Positions 15,227 through 23,946 of a stretch of DNA of 64,000 bases are shown one piece after another. The stretch comes from Motiliproteus sp965230735 (GTDB taxonomy: Bacteria > Pseudomonadota > Gammaproteobacteria > Pseudomonadales > Balneatricaceae). Each line of letters begins with the position of its first letter. Position 1 is the first letter of the stretch. The stretch lies in contig NZ_OZ246016.1 of NCBI RefSeq assembly GCF_965230735.1, positions 3,534,001-3,598,000 of the forward strand, given 5' to 3'. Below the pieces are notes generated by a model. The model did not search any database. It was not told the origin of the DNA and saw nothing but the letters and a program-made list of their open reading frames with translations. The translations under genes were made by a program, and so were the position numbers.

Positions 15227-16909
15227 ATGACCAGCAGATCTGAATCAATCGCTCCCTCACAAACCCTGCGAAGCCCTAACAAGGGACGGCGCTGGCTGGT
15301 TGGTTCGCTGATCATCGCAACCCTGGTCTGCTTACCGGTCGCTTCGATCTTCTGGATCTCTCTCTTCCCCGAAGAGAATATCTGGGCCCATCTGTCCGAA
15401 ACCGTTCTCCCCCACTACATAGAAACTACGCTGCTGCTGCTGGCAGGCGTCGGCGGCCTGTCGATCGTAATTGGTGTCAGCACTGCCTGGCTGGTGACCA
15501 TGTGCCGCTTCCCCGGCAGCCGACTGTTTGAGTGGGCCCTGTTACTGCCCTTCGCCATCCCGGCCTACGTGATCGCCTACGTCTACACCGACCTGCTGGA
15601 ATATGCCGGCCCGGTACAGATGGCGCTAAGAGACTGGTTTGGCTGGCAGACCGCCCGCGACTATTGGTTCCCGGACATCCGCACCCTCGGTGGTGCAATT
15701 CTGATGCTGTCGCTGGTGCTCTACCCCTACGTCTATATGATGGCTCGCGCGGCGTTTCTGGAGCAGTCGGCCAATATCCAGGCCGCCAGTCGCACCCTGG
15801 GCTGTAACGCCTGGCAAAGCTTCTTTCGGGTCTCTCTGCCCATTGCCCGCCCTGGTATCGCAGTGGGACTGTCGCTGGTATCGATGGAAACCCTGAATGA
15901 CTTCGGTACGGTCGACTATTTTGCGGTCAAAAGCCTGAGCGCCGGCATCTACGATACCTGGCTCAATATGGGCAATCTCGGCGGGGCGGCTCAGATTGCC
16001 AGTATGATGCTGATCTTTGTCGTCATCCTGATCAGCCTGGAGCGAATCAGCCGTTCTCGGCAGAAGCAGTTCAGCGGTGCCGATCGCTACGGCAATCTTG
16101 AGACCTATCCGCTAACCGGCTGGCGCGCAGCGGGCGCACTACTGATCTGTGGCCTCCCCTTCGTCGCCGGCTTCTTGCTGCCGCTGCTGTTGCTGGCACG
16201 CTATGCCGTGATCTACTTCGATGAATCCTGGAGCGAAGACTTCTTAACCATCGCCACCAACAGTTTCGTACTTTCAGTGCTGGCTGCACTACTGTGCTGC
16301 CTGATCGGACTACTGCTGGCCTACAGCTCCCGGCTACACGGCAGCAACCGACTGATGAAGACCGGCATCCGCGCCTCAGGCCTGGGCTATGCCATGCCCG
16401 GTGCAGTACTGGCGATCGGCGTTATCATCCCGTTCGCCGCCTTCGATAACGGCCTGGATGAGTTCATGCGTGAGCAGTTCGACCTCTCCACCGGCCTGCT
16501 GCTCAGTGGTACCGCCTTTGCCATCCTGTTCGCTTACGTGGTGAGATTTCTGGCGGTCGCCGCCGGTTCGATCGAGTCCAGCCTGATCAAGGTCACCCCG
16601 ACCATGGACATGGCCTCACGCTCACTGGGGCTCAACAGCATGCAGACGCTGCTTCGGGTTCATCTACCGTTGATTCGTGGCGGGATTCTGACCGGTGCTT
16701 TGGTCGTTTTCGTCGACTGCATGAAAGAGCTGCCGGCCACCCTGATCCTGCGTCCGTTCAACTTCGATACCCTGGCAACCCAGGTCTATCAATATGCATC
16801 GGATGAAATGATCGAGCAGTCGGCGCTGAGTGCGTTGCTGATTGTACTGGTCGGTTTGATTCCGGTGATCCTGCTAAGCCGCTCGATCACCGCCTCCCGC
16901 CGCTGCTGA
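15227..16909 (+). CDS. fbpB: Ferric iron ABC transporter permease (fused double domain)
   Basis: 560 residues and about 12 transmembrane helices in two homologous halves, as usual for FbpB/SfuB. Each half carries an EAA loop contacting the ATPase: AASRTLGCNAWQSFFRVSLP around residue 190 and MASRSLGLNSMQTLLRVHLP around residue 470. It forms the inner-membrane channel for ferric iron. It is co-directional with fbpA. Its ATPase gene lies downstream on the opposite strand, not in the same transcript. Confidence 0.93.
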   Translation: MTSRSESIAPSQTLRSPNKGRRWLVGSLIIATLVCLPVASIFWISLFPEENIWAHLSETVLPHYIETTLLLLAGVGGLSIVIGVSTAWLVTMCRFPGSRLFEWALLLPFAIPAYVIAYVYTDLLEYAGPVQMALRDWFGWQTARDYWFPDIRTLGGAILMLSLVLYPYVYMMARAAFLEQSANIQAASRTLGCNAWQSFFRVSLPIARPGIAVGLSLVSMETLNDFGTVDYFAVKSLSAGIYDTWLNMGNLGGAAQIASMMLIFVVILISLERISRSRQKQFSGADRYGNLETYPLTGWRAAGALLICGLPFVAGFLLPLLLLARYAVIYFDESWSEDFLTIATNSFVLSVLAALLCCLIGLLLAYSSRLHGSNRLMKTGIRASGLGYAMPGAVLAIGVIIPFAAFDNGLDEFMREQFDLSTGLLLSGTAFAILFAYVVRFLAVAAGSIESSLIKVTPTMDMASRSLGLNSMQTLLRVHLPLIRGGILTGALVVFVDCMKELPATLILRPFNFDTLATQVYQYASDEMIEQSALSALLIVLVGLIPVILLSRSITASRRC

Positions 16910-16910
16910 C

Positions 16911-16938
16911 GCGACCTCCTCGAAACCGGCTGGGTCGC
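16911..16938. terminator. Weak inverted repeat between convergent fbpB and fbpC
   Basis: GCGACC (16911-16916) and GGTCGC (16933-16938) can pair around a 16-nt loop between the two convergent stops, with only TTT following on the plus strand. It is possible but unproven as a two-way terminator. Confidence 0.3.
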
Positions 16939-16952
16939 TTTGCAGCCAAACG

Positions 16953-18005
16953 CTAGACCGCGGTTTGGAAGGCCACCAGGTTGTCGGTCTCGACCCGCAA
17001 CCCCACCTGCTCTCCCACCTGATAGTCATGATCGGCACTGACAAAAGACGACTCTACCAGACGCCCATTGGGAAGCCTCAGGGTATAGAGGGTCGAGGTG
17101 CCAAGAAACTCGCGCTTTACCACCTCTCCCTGAACGGAGCAGTCAACACAACCGGGGACGATTTCGTGAGGACGCAGGAACACATCCAGCTCCACACCTT
17201 GGTGCCATTGTGTCGCCTTACCTTTGACCAAACCGATATCGGTTTCGACCAAGCCGCCCTCTAGGGCCCGGCCACGGACAAAGGTACCTTCGCCGACAAA
17301 ACCGGCCACCTTGAGGTTAGCCGGATGATGGTAAACCTCAAACGGTGAGCCCCACTGCTGCAGATAGCCATCCGCCAGGATTCCCAGCTTGTCACTCACG
17401 GTAAACGCCTCATCCTGATCATGAGTCACCATGATGGCTGATATCCCCTCCTCTTTAAGAATATCGCGCACCTCAACCGACAACTGACGACGCAACTCGG
17501 CATCCAGGTTAGAGAAAGGCTCATCCATCAATAACAGCTTCGGCTTCGGCGCCAACGCCCGTGCCAGCGCAACCCGTTGCTGCTGCCCGCCGGAAAGCTC
17601 ATGGGGGTAGCGATCGGCCATACCCTTGAGCTCAACCAACTGCAGCAGATGCTCGATAGTACTATGGCGTTTGCTGCGGCCTAACTGGCGCAGCCCGAAG
17701 GCGATGTTGTCACGTACGCTCAGGTGTGGAAATAACGCGTAATCCTGGAACACCATGCCGATATTACGCTGCTCCGGAGGCACATTAGATTCCGGCGTAG
17801 AGATAATACAGCCATTCAAATTGAGATGGCCGCTGTAGATCGGATTGAAGCCGGCAATCGCCCGCAGCACGGTGGTCTTACCACAGCCGCTTGGGCCGAG
17901 CAGACAAGTGACTTCGCCCTGCTCAACCGTAAAACTCAGCTGTTTAACCACTACCTGTTGCTGATAACGGCACTCGATCTGCTCAACCGCCAGTAATGAC
18001 GCCAT
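16953..18005 (-). CDS. fbpC: Ferric iron ABC transporter ATP-binding protein
   Basis: 350 residues from MASLLAVEQIECRY; 28 further in-frame codons upstream run through the promoter region and are not used. Walker A GPSGCGKTT is at 37-45, the Q-loop is in MVFQDYALFPHLSV, the signature is LSGGQQQR, Walker B is LLLMDEP, and the switch His is in VTHDQDEA. The C-terminal TOBE-like domain (about 270-350) is typical of the iron/spermidine/molybdate group. It powers FbpB. It is convergent with fbpAB and has its own Fur box, an unusual split of the three-gene system. Confidence 0.92.
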   Translation of the reverse strand: MASLLAVEQIECRYQQQVVVKQLSFTVEQGEVTCLLGPSGCGKTTVLRAIAGFNPIYSGHLNLNGCIISTPESNVPPEQRNIGMVFQDYALFPHLSVRDNIAFGLRQLGRSKRHSTIEHLLQLVELKGMADRYPHELSGGQQQRVALARALAPKPKLLLMDEPFSNLDAELRRQLSVEVRDILKEEGISAIMVTHDQDEAFTVSDKLGILADGYLQQWGSPFEVYHHPANLKVAGFVGEGTFVRGRALEGGLVETDIGLVKGKATQWHQGVELDVFLRPHEIVPGCVDCSVQGEVVKREFLGTSTLYTLRLPNGRLVESSFVSADHDYQVGEQVGLRVETDNLVAFQTAV

Positions 18006-18087
18006 GTTGACTCCGAAGACGCCGAATCGAAACGATAGAATCCGGCGCGAAACATAAAAGGCAAAGAAAAACCTAACAATAAAGTGC

Positions 18088-18118
18088 AATGATAAGTGCT
18101 AATCATTCTTGCTAGCAA
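18088..18118 (-). promoter_or_regulatory. Fur box and promoter of fbpC
   Basis: AATGATAAGTGCTAATCATT (18088-18107) is a near-perfect palindrome of Fur-box type. On the minus strand TTGCTA (18113-18118) and TATCAT (18089-18094) are separated by 18 nt and overlap the box. A further half-site-like TGATAAGAATCA lies about 30 bp upstream. Confidence 0.7.
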
Positions 18119-18151
18119 TCATCAACTTGATCTAGCTTGATAAGAATCAGC

Positions 18152-18709
18152 TTAAGACGAGATGGAACGGTGAAGACGCGACCAGTCAAACGATGGTCCT
18201 GGGTCGGTTTTTCGGCCTGGCGCGATATCGCTATGGCCAACGATCTTCTCTTTTGACAAATCGGGGTAGCTGACCAGAAGCAGATTGATCAAATCAGCCA
18301 AGCGCTGGTACTGGGCATCGGTGTAAGGCATATCATCGGCGCCTTCTAATTCGATCCCGATAGAGAAATCATTGCAGGCCTCTCGCCCCTGATAGCTGGA
18401 CACTCCCGCATGCCAGGCCCGGCGATCAAAGGCAACAAATTGTGTGATGGTGCCATCGCGCTCGATCAACACATGGGCGGAAACCTCCAGTCCTTCGATC
18501 TCGGCAAAGAACGGATCGGCCTTCGGGTCCAGACAGTTGGTGAACAACTCTTGGACATGGCCGCCGCCGAACTGTCCCGGCGGCAGGCTGATATTATGAA
18601 TCACCAACAGATCGACCGGTGCGTCGGGGCGTTCATTTTGGTTCGGCGAGGGACAGTGCGATACCGCCTGAAGCCAGTGATCTGTAATTGAAAGGGTTTT
18701 GGTGGACAT
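18152..18709 (-). CDS. ampD: 1,6-anhydro-N-acetylmuramyl-L-alanine amidase AmpD
   Basis: 185 residues from the ATG at 18709 (a GTG at 18718 is possible but has no room for a ribosome site). It is an amidase_2 domain with zinc ligands His in LLVIHNISLPPG, His in AWHAGVS, and Asp in KTDPGPSFDW. It cleaves the stem peptide from anhydro-muropeptides in the cytoplasm during cell-wall recycling, which keeps AmpC induction low in many species. It is divergent from nadC, a conserved neighbourhood. Confidence 0.95.
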   Translation of the reverse strand: MSTKTLSITDHWLQAVSHCPSPNQNERPDAPVDLLVIHNISLPPGQFGGGHVQELFTNCLDPKADPFFAEIEGLEVSAHVLIERDGTITQFVAFDRRAWHAGVSSYQGREACNDFSIGIELEGADDMPYTDAQYQRLADLINLLLVSYPDLSKEKIVGHSDIAPGRKTDPGPSFDWSRLHRSISS

Positions 18710-18750
18710 TGATGCCACGTCCAGTTCTTAAATGAATGCCAGTATAACCT

Positions 18751-18779
18751 CTGCCGCAACGACGGTAATCTGTTAAAAT
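18751..18779 (+). promoter_or_regulatory. Candidate nadC promoter
   Basis: CTGCCG and TAAAAT are separated by 17 nt, about 88 nt upstream of the nadC ATG. The -10 is good and the -35 weak. Confidence 0.4.
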
Positions 18780-18866
18780 CTCAGCCAAATTATGACGCAG
18801 CACTACGGCGCCGTATTTGCCCCGATATCGTTGCGTATCGACCGACATTTTGAATGAGTTAGTACC

Positions 18867-19709
18867 ATGTCTGCACCGGAACACCTGAAAGCCGATCTGG
18901 AGATCACCGTCAAACGCGCGCTGGAAGAAGATATCGGCAGTGGTGACATTACCGCAGCCCTGATCCCCGCTAATCAGATGGCTAAGGCCGAGGTGATCAG
19001 CCGCGATGAAGCTACCATATGCGGCCGGGATTGGGTTAACGAAGTTTTCCGCCAGGTCGACCCGACCGTCAAACTGCATTGGCACGTCAACGACGGCAAC
19101 CGGGTTGCACCTAACCAGCCCCTATTCACCGCCGAGGGCCCCGCCCGCTCGCTGCTGACCGCCGAGCGCTGCGCGCTAAACTTCCTCCAGACTCTCTCCG
19201 GCACCGCCAGCCGCAGCCACGACTACGCCGAGAAAGTACGCACCACCGAAGTCAAGCTACTCGACACCCGAAAGACTCTACCGGGCCTCCGCAACGCGCA
19301 GAAATACGCGGTCTCCTGCGGCGGCTGTTACAACCACCGCATCGGCCTCTACGACGCCTTCCTGATCAAAGAAAATCATATCGCCGCCTGCGGTGGTATC
19401 GCTAATGTAATCGCCCAGGCCCGCCATAACGAGCCCGGCAAACCGGTTGAAATTGAGGTGGAAAATTTGGAAGAGTTCCAGCAGGCACTTCAAGCCGGTG
19501 CCGATATCATCATGTTGGACAACTTCTCCCTGGCCGAAATGCGCCTAGCGGTCGAACAGGCTGCCGGCAAAGCCAAACTCGAGGCCTCCGGCGGCATCAC
19601 CAGCGAAACCCTGCTCAGCTACGCTGAAACAGGGGTCGACTATATCTCCATCGGCACCCTGACCAAGGATTGCGATTCGGTGGATCTGTCGATGCGGTTT
19701 ATCGACTAA
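18867..19709 (+). CDS. nadC: Quinolinate (nicotinate-nucleotide) phosphoribosyltransferase
   Basis: 280 residues. The N-terminal mixed alpha/beta domain includes EEDIGSGDIT, and the barrel domain carries the signature DTRKTLPGLR, the active-site KENHI, and the phosphate-binding ASGGI and SIGTLT. It converts quinolinate and PRPP to nicotinate mononucleotide in NAD biosynthesis. Its natural terminator appears to be the one at 21032-21059, now separated from it by an IS insertion 17 nt after the stop. Confidence 0.96.
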   Translation: MSAPEHLKADLEITVKRALEEDIGSGDITAALIPANQMAKAEVISRDEATICGRDWVNEVFRQVDPTVKLHWHVNDGNRVAPNQPLFTAEGPARSLLTAERCALNFLQTLSGTASRSHDYAEKVRTTEVKLLDTRKTLPGLRNAQKYAVSCGGCYNHRIGLYDAFLIKENHIAACGGIANVIAQARHNEPGKPVEIEVENLEEFQQALQAGADIIMLDNFSLAEMRLAVEQAAGKAKLEASGGITSETLLSYAETGVDYISIGTLTKDCDSVDLSMRFID

Positions 19710-19756
19710 CGTCCGCTCGTTTAACTTGTCTTGTCCTGATATAGGTTGACATCCTT

Positions 19757-20620
19757 TCAGGTTGAAAACGCCCGATGCACCTCATCGGGCGTTTTGTATT
19801 TTAAGGCCATATGTGGCCGCCGTGTATTGTAGAGTCGGATCGACTCATCAACCATGATCGTGGCCTGATCTAGATCCTCTGGCTTTCTCAGCAGATACTC
19901 ACCTTTCAGAATCCCGTTTACTCTTTCCGCAAGCGCATTCTGATAGCAGTCATACCCATCCGTCATCGAACAACGCACACCGTGCTCCTTATGTACGGCC
20001 TGATAGCGCTTTGAACAGTACTGTATCCCCCTGTCAGAGTGATGGATAAGCCCGGCGCTACCTTGGTAACCATCCAAGGCCTTCTGATAGGCCGTTAATA
20101 CGGACTCAGCCCTCAAATCACCGTGTACGTGATAGCCGACGACTTTGCGTGAATACGCATCGGTAACCAGGCTCAGATAGGCCTCTCCGTCCCTGACTGG
20201 AAGATAGGTGATATCCGCGACCCAGATCTGTTCTGGCCGTGTGGCTTGCTCTTGCTCTGCACCGGGCTTTAGCAAGTTAGGATGGCACCAGAAACGATGA
20301 TGACTCTGCGTAGTCTTGTGATATGCCCGGCGTCGCTGGACCAATAAGCGGCGATCCCTGAGCAGTTCAAATAGTTTGTCCCGGCCGATTTTACATTCCG
20401 TTTCGGCATTGAGCAGGGACAGTAGCTTACGCGCTCCCAGCCGAGGTTGCTGCATACGCTCACGTTGAACAAAGCTCAGTATGGAACAACGCATCTTTGC
20501 TTGCTGTTTCGCTCGCTGGCGTTGCTGATAGTAGGCCTGTCGGCTGATACCGAGGATTTGGCAAGCTCGAGTAACCGTCAGCCCTGTGACCTGCCGTTCT
20601 TCGATGACTTGCCGCGAGGC
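19757..20620 (-). CDS. IS3-family transposase OrfB (integrase core), made by -1 frameshift
   Basis: The frame continues 5' of its first ATG (20494) without a stop to the slippage site at 20620-20626, giving 287 residues and a predicted OrfAB fusion of 404. It begins ASRQVIEERQVTGLTV. The rve core carries the DDE triad: Asp in WVADITYLPV, Asp in LIHHSDRGIQY, Glu in NALAERVNGILK. It catalyses excision and integration. The ATG-started form alone would lack the N-terminal HTH_21-like segment. Confidence 0.93.
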   Translation of the reverse strand, partial: ASRQVIEERQVTGLTVTRACQILGISRQAYYQQRQRAKQQAKMRCSILSFVQRERMQQPRLGARKLLSLLNAETECKIGRDKLFELLRDRRLLVQRRRAYHKTTQSHHRFWCHPNLLKPGAEQEQATRPEQIWVADITYLPVRDGEAYLSLVTDAYSRKVVGYHVHGDLRAESVLTAYQKALDGYQGSAGLIHHSDRGIQYCSKRYQAVHKEHGVRCSMTDGYDCYQNALAERVNGILKGEYLLRKPEDLDQATIMVDESIRLYNTRRPHMALKYKTPDEVHRAFST

Positions 20621-20970
20621 TTTTTTACGACACGGACCCCGTGATCCCGTTTGAGCACATCAACCACCGCTTCGAAGAACTCCGCTTTTTGCTGGGCATC
20701 TGCCAACTGTTGCTCAAGCTCCTTGATCCGCTGCTCTGGGGTAAGTTCTGAAGGCTTGTCTGACATTAGTTTTGCCTGGTGATCTGATCCTTGAGACCAA
20801 TCTAGCCTGCCATGCTTACGTAGCCAAACTAATACGGTTGAGCGACCTTGGATGCCGTAACGCTGCTGTGCCTGCTTATAGGACAGTTCACCGGCTTCTA
20901 CTTGGTCGACAACCGACAATTTAAAGGCGAGGGAATAATCTTTCTGAGTACGTTTAGTCTTTGTTTTCAT
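20578..20970 (-). CDS. IS3-family transposase OrfA
   Basis: 130 residues. An N-terminal helix-turn-helix (about 10-60, with LSYKQAQQRYGIQGRSTVLVWL) is followed by a leucine-zipper-like coiled coil (about 72-105, ELTPEQRIKELEQQLADAQ). It binds the IS ends. The slippery heptamer A-AAA-AAG at 20620-20626 lets ribosomes move into the orfB frame after codon 117; unshifted product ends 13 residues later. Confidence 0.92.
   Translation of the reverse strand: MKTKTKRTQKDYSLAFKLSVVDQVEAGELSYKQAQQRYGIQGRSTVLVWLRKHGRLDWSQGSDHQAKLMSDKPSELTPEQRIKELEQQLADAQQKAEFFEAVVDVLKRDHGVRVVKKPRGKSSKNGRSQG
20620..20626 (-). promoter_or_regulatory. Programmed -1 frameshift site (AAAAAAG)
   Basis: The zero frame reads GTA AAA AAG, followed by CCT; slipping back one base gives GCC TCG and enters orfB. 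A6G is the common IS3-family slippage site. Confidence 0.8.
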
Positions 20971-21031
20971 GTCACTTCCCGAGTTAATGATCGAAAAGTG
21001 TCAACGTTATTCAGGACGGGACAACTCCATC

Positions 21032-21059
21032 AAAAAAGGCGACATCTTGTCGCCTTTTT
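21032..21059. terminator. Bidirectional rho-independent terminator
   Basis: GGCGACA-TCT-TGTCGCC has A6 on one side and TTTTTATT on the other. It sits just right of the IS and serves the small minus-strand gene. On the plus strand it was probably the nadC terminator before the IS inserted. Confidence 0.88.
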
Positions 21060-21080
21060 ATTCACTCAGTAATGATTCGA

Positions 21081-21455
21081 TCATTTCACCCGACAGCGGG
21101 CATATCCGATAACATCCCAGTCATCACCACCGCTTTTCTGCAGTTTCAGTACATCGACCACATCAATCGCTACACCCCGGGCACCGGTCGCATCAAACTT
21201 TTCGCACAAAGAGCTTGCAAAAGCATTTCGATCAGCAACCTGCTCTTTAATTATGCCAATCGATAGATTGCTGTGATTCCAAACATGGGACTTAATAGCC
21301 GGCTCGGATAGCACAATCTGATTGAGCTGCTCCTTTTGCTGATTTGTCAGCTCCGGCTTTTGTATTTCCACTAAATAGACCAGAGTTCCCGCCACCACAC
21401 ACATTAAGAAAAAAATGGTGGTTTTGGTTTGCTTAGATAACTGGCGAAGGTTCAT
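21081..21455 (-). CDS. Small single-pass membrane protein, unknown
   Basis: 124 residues from MNLRQLSKQTKTT; an earlier in-frame start at 21500 lies inside the pilA terminator and is rejected. One N-terminal transmembrane helix (about 14-32, IFFLMCVVAGTLVYLV) is followed by a soluble C-terminal domain of about 90 residues, with Cys in LCEKFDA and a final GYARCRVK. I do not recognise the family. It lies 44 nt beyond the pilA terminator on the same strand, so a role with pili is only positional. Its expression would need read-through or a promoter in the AT-rich gap. Confidence 0.65.
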   Translation of the reverse strand: MNLRQLSKQTKTTIFFLMCVVAGTLVYLVEIQKPELTNQQKEQLNQIVLSEPAIKSHVWNHSNLSIGIIKEQVADRNAFASSLCEKFDATGARGVAIDVVDVLKLQKSGGDDWDVIGYARCRVK

Positions 21456-21498
21456 ACACCCAAATACACCCAGAATAAAATTAACAGCTATAAATACC

Positions 21499-21520
21499 AA
21501 AAGCCCCGCAAATGCGGGGC
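21499..21520 (-). terminator. pilA terminator
   Basis: GCCCCGCA-TT-TGCGGGGC (8-bp stem) is followed by TTTT on the minus strand, 24 nt after the pilA stop. With TTTAATTT on the other side it could work both ways. Confidence 0.85.
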
Positions 21521-21544
21521 TTTAATTTACTATCTTAGCAAGCT

Positions 21545-21991
21545 TTAGTCATCACACAAGCCAGCACCTAAACAACCAGAAGCGGAATCCACGGTCCAAA
21601 GGATTTGGCCATTGGTCAACGCAGCGTCGATAATATAATCGTCTGCAGCCGCAATCCCGTCTACCGCAGCAGGCGTAACGGTCATGGTAATTGCCAATGA
21701 AGTAGCGCCAGACAACGCCAGACTAGTGACACGGGTACCACCTGCTGCACCAGTAATAGCCTGAGCTACCGATCCATTTTGTGCAGATGTGCATTGTGTC
21801 AGGTCATTCTCAACTTGGCCGCAGACTTCAATGGCAGACTTAACGCCATTACTGGCCATAATAACTTCAGAATATGCAGCCTTGGCCACATAAGTCTGGT
21901 ACGCCGGCAGCGCGATAGCGGCCAGAATACCGATGATCGCTACCACGATCATCAATTCAATCAGGGTAAAACCTGTTTGTTGCTTTTTCAT
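21545..21991 (-). CDS. pilA: Type IV major pilin
   Basis: 148 residues from MKKQQTGFTLIELM, with AGGAG just upstream; the longer reading MGIKRLGDDA is not needed. PilD cleaves after Gly7, leaving N-terminal Phe followed by the hydrophobic helix TLIELMIVVAIIGILAAIALPAY. A Cys pair in the last ten residues (CLGAGLC) probably forms part of a short D-region, with another pair CGQ...TQC in the middle. It is divergent from pilB. No sigma54 -24/-12 motif was found upstream, although pilA is sigma54-dependent in Pseudomonas. Confidence 0.95.
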   Translation of the reverse strand: MKKQQTGFTLIELMIVVAIIGILAAIALPAYQTYVAKAAYSEVIMASNGVKSAIEVCGQVENDLTQCTSAQNGSVAQAITGAAGGTRVTSLALSGATSLAITMTVTPAAVDGIAAADDYIIDAALTNGQILWTVDSASGCLGAGLCDD

Positions 21992-22092
21992 AGCATCGTC
22001 TCCTAAACGTTTGATACCCACCCACTCCTGGGCAAAGTGTCCTGATCTTATCGGCCGCTATTGGCACTCACAAGTCGTTATCGGTTAAATGT

Positions 22093-22108
22093 CGGCTTTT
22101 TTTAGCCG
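22093..22108. other. Hairpin in the pilA-pilB intergenic region
   Basis: CGGCT-TTTTTT-AGCCG forms a 5-bp stem with a T-rich loop, about 100 nt upstream of pilA and 116 nt upstream of pilB. The 200-nt gap (22022-22224) must contain both promoters, but I cannot assign them. Confidence 0.25.
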
Positions 22109-22224
22109 CTCCCTGTTATTTGGGTAGTTTCGAGTATAGGGAGCGTTTTCTGGCAAGTACATAAGTGCTATGGTTTAACGCGTGTCTCTTTGACTTAACT
22201 CAATACTTTAAAATTTGGCTTGAT

Positions 22225-23946
22225 ATGGGCGTACAACCTATCCAACCACTGACGGGACTGGCCCGCCGCTTGGTCAATGACAGCATACTGTCGTCCGAGA
22301 ATGCCACCCAAGCACTGAATGCAGCAAACCAGCAAAACATCTCCTTTATCAGCTATGCAGTACAGGAAAGACTGGTCAGCGCCTACAAGGCCGCTACAGC
22401 GGCAGCCGATGAGTTCGGTGCTCCCCTGCTGGATCTGGATCAGTTTGATATCGGCTCGATCCCTCAAGAGCTGGTACCGGAAGAGCTGATCCGAAAACAC
22501 CAGGCTCTACCACTAATCAAACGTGATAATCGGATCTATGTCGCCGTGGCTGATCCGACCAATATCCAGGGGCTGGATCAGATTAAGTTCAGCACCGGTA
22601 TCAAGACCGAAGCGATTGTGGTTGAAGAGGATAAGCTAACCGAGTTTATCGACCATTTTTTAGAGCAACAATCGAGTACCGAGCTAGATGGTCTAGATGA
22701 TGCTGATCTGGAAAATCTGGAGCTCGATGAGATCAAAGAGCACGGAGTCGATGAAGACGACGATGCCGATGACGGTGCTGGAGATGCGCCCATTGTACGT
22801 TTTGTCAACAAAATCCTTTTGGATGCGATCAAGTCCGGCTCCTCCGACATCCATTTTGAGCCCTACGAAAAGTCTTACCGTATTCGCTTCCGCACCGATG
22901 GCATCTTGCGTGAAGTGGCCAAGCCACCAGTCAACCTGACGCCCCGGCTAGCCGCTCGCCTTAAAGTTATGTCGCAGATGGATATCTCCGAGCGCCGTAT
23001 CCCCCAGGACGGCCGGATCAAGATGAAGATCTCCAAAACCAAGTCGATCGATTTCCGGGTCAATACCCTTCCTACACTATGGGGAGAGAAGATCGTGCTG
23101 CGTATTCTGGATGCATCCAGCGCCCAAATGGGAATTGATGCGCTGGGTTACGAGCCAGATCAGAAAGACAGCTACCTAAAAACATTGGAACAACCCCAAG
23201 GCATGATCCTAGTGACCGGCCCTACTGGTAGCGGTAAAACAGTTTCGCTTTATACCGGCTTGAATATTCTCAATACCGACGAGCGCAATATCTCTACCGC
23301 CGAAGATCCGGTCGAGATCAACTTAGAAGGCATCAACCAGGTCCATGTAAATCCGAAAGTCGGATTAACTTTCGCCTCGGCCCTTCGTTCGTTCCTACGC
23401 CAAGACCCTGATGTGGTTATGGTGGGTGAGATTCGTGACCTGGAAACCGCTGAAATTGCAATCAAGGCTGCCCAAACCGGTCATATGGTGCTCTCAACCC
23501 TACACACCAATAGCGCACCCGAAACCCTAACCCGTCTTCGGAACATGGGAGTTCCAGCCTTTAATATAGCCACCTCGGTTTCTTTGGTCATCGCCCAGCG
23601 CCTCGGCCGCCGACTATGCAGCAGCTGTAAGCAACCAGTCGAGATTCCCGAACCAGCCCTAAGGGAAGAGGGTTTCAGTCAAGCCCAGATTGATGCGGGC
23701 ATCACCGTCTACGCTCCCGTCGGCTGCAACAGCTGTGTCGGCGGCTATAAAGGCCGAGTTGGTATCTACGAAGTAATGCCGATGACCTCAGAAATTTCAG
23801 CACTGATTATGAATGACGGGAACTCGTTGGAGATAGCCGAACTGGCAGCCAGCCAAGGAATCAATAACCTCCGAGCATCGGGCTTGTTAAAAGTAATCCA
23901 GGGAGTCACTAGCCTTGAAGAGGTCAATCGGGTGACGAAGGTTTAA
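22225..23946 (+). CDS. pilB: Type IV pilus assembly ATPase PilB
   Basis: 573 residues from MGVQPIQPLTG; 20 codons further upstream are hydrophobic and not family-like. The N-terminal T2SSE domain (about 20-160) precedes the GSPII_E ATPase with Walker A GPTGSGKT, Asp and His boxes, and Walker B VVMVGEIRD. A zinc-binding tetracysteine is formed by CSSC and CNSC near the C-terminus. It is the hexameric extension motor on the inner face of the membrane. An acidic linker (DEDDDADDGAGD) separates the domains. pilC follows after 108 nt. Confidence 0.96.
   Translation: MGVQPIQPLTGLARRLVNDSILSSENATQALNAANQQNISFISYAVQERLVSAYKAATAAADEFGAPLLDLDQFDIGSIPQELVPEELIRKHQALPLIKRDNRIYVAVADPTNIQGLDQIKFSTGIKTEAIVVEEDKLTEFIDHFLEQQSSTELDGLDDADLENLELDEIKEHGVDEDDDADDGAGDAPIVRFVNKILLDAIKSGSSDIHFEPYEKSYRIRFRTDGILREVAKPPVNLTPRLAARLKVMSQMDISERRIPQDGRIKMKISKTKSIDFRVNTLPTLWGEKIVLRILDASSAQMGIDALGYEPDQKDSYLKTLEQPQGMILVTGPTGSGKTVSLYTGLNILNTDERNISTAEDPVEINLEGINQVHVNPKVGLTFASALRSFLRQDPDVVMVGEIRDLETAEIAIKAAQTGHMVLSTLHTNSAPETLTRLRNMGVPAFNIATSVSLVIAQRLGRRLCSSCKQPVEIPEPALREEGFSQAQIDAGITVYAPVGCNSCVGGYKGRVGIYEVMPMTSEISALIMNDGNSLEIAELAASQGINNLRASGLLKVIQGVTSLEEVNRVTKV

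Larger units (their letters stand above)
19727..21023 (-). mobile_element. Complete IS3-family insertion sequence, 1297 bp
   Basis: Imperfect terminal inverted repeats begin TGTC: the left end TGTCTTGTCCTGA... and right end (complement) TGTCCCGTCCTGA... share GTCCTGA and GTTGACA blocks. ACT flanks both ends (19724-19726 and 21024-21026) as a 3-bp target duplication. It contains orfA and orfB on the minus strand with an A6G slippage site. Both frames are intact, so the element looks recent and potentially active. It inserted between nadC and its terminator. Confidence 0.92.

Noticed and set aside
22022..22224. Sigma54 promoter for pilA
   Set aside because: I searched both strands for GG-N10-GC with TGGCAC/TTGC context; the nearest candidate, GGACACTTTGC, has the wrong spacing.
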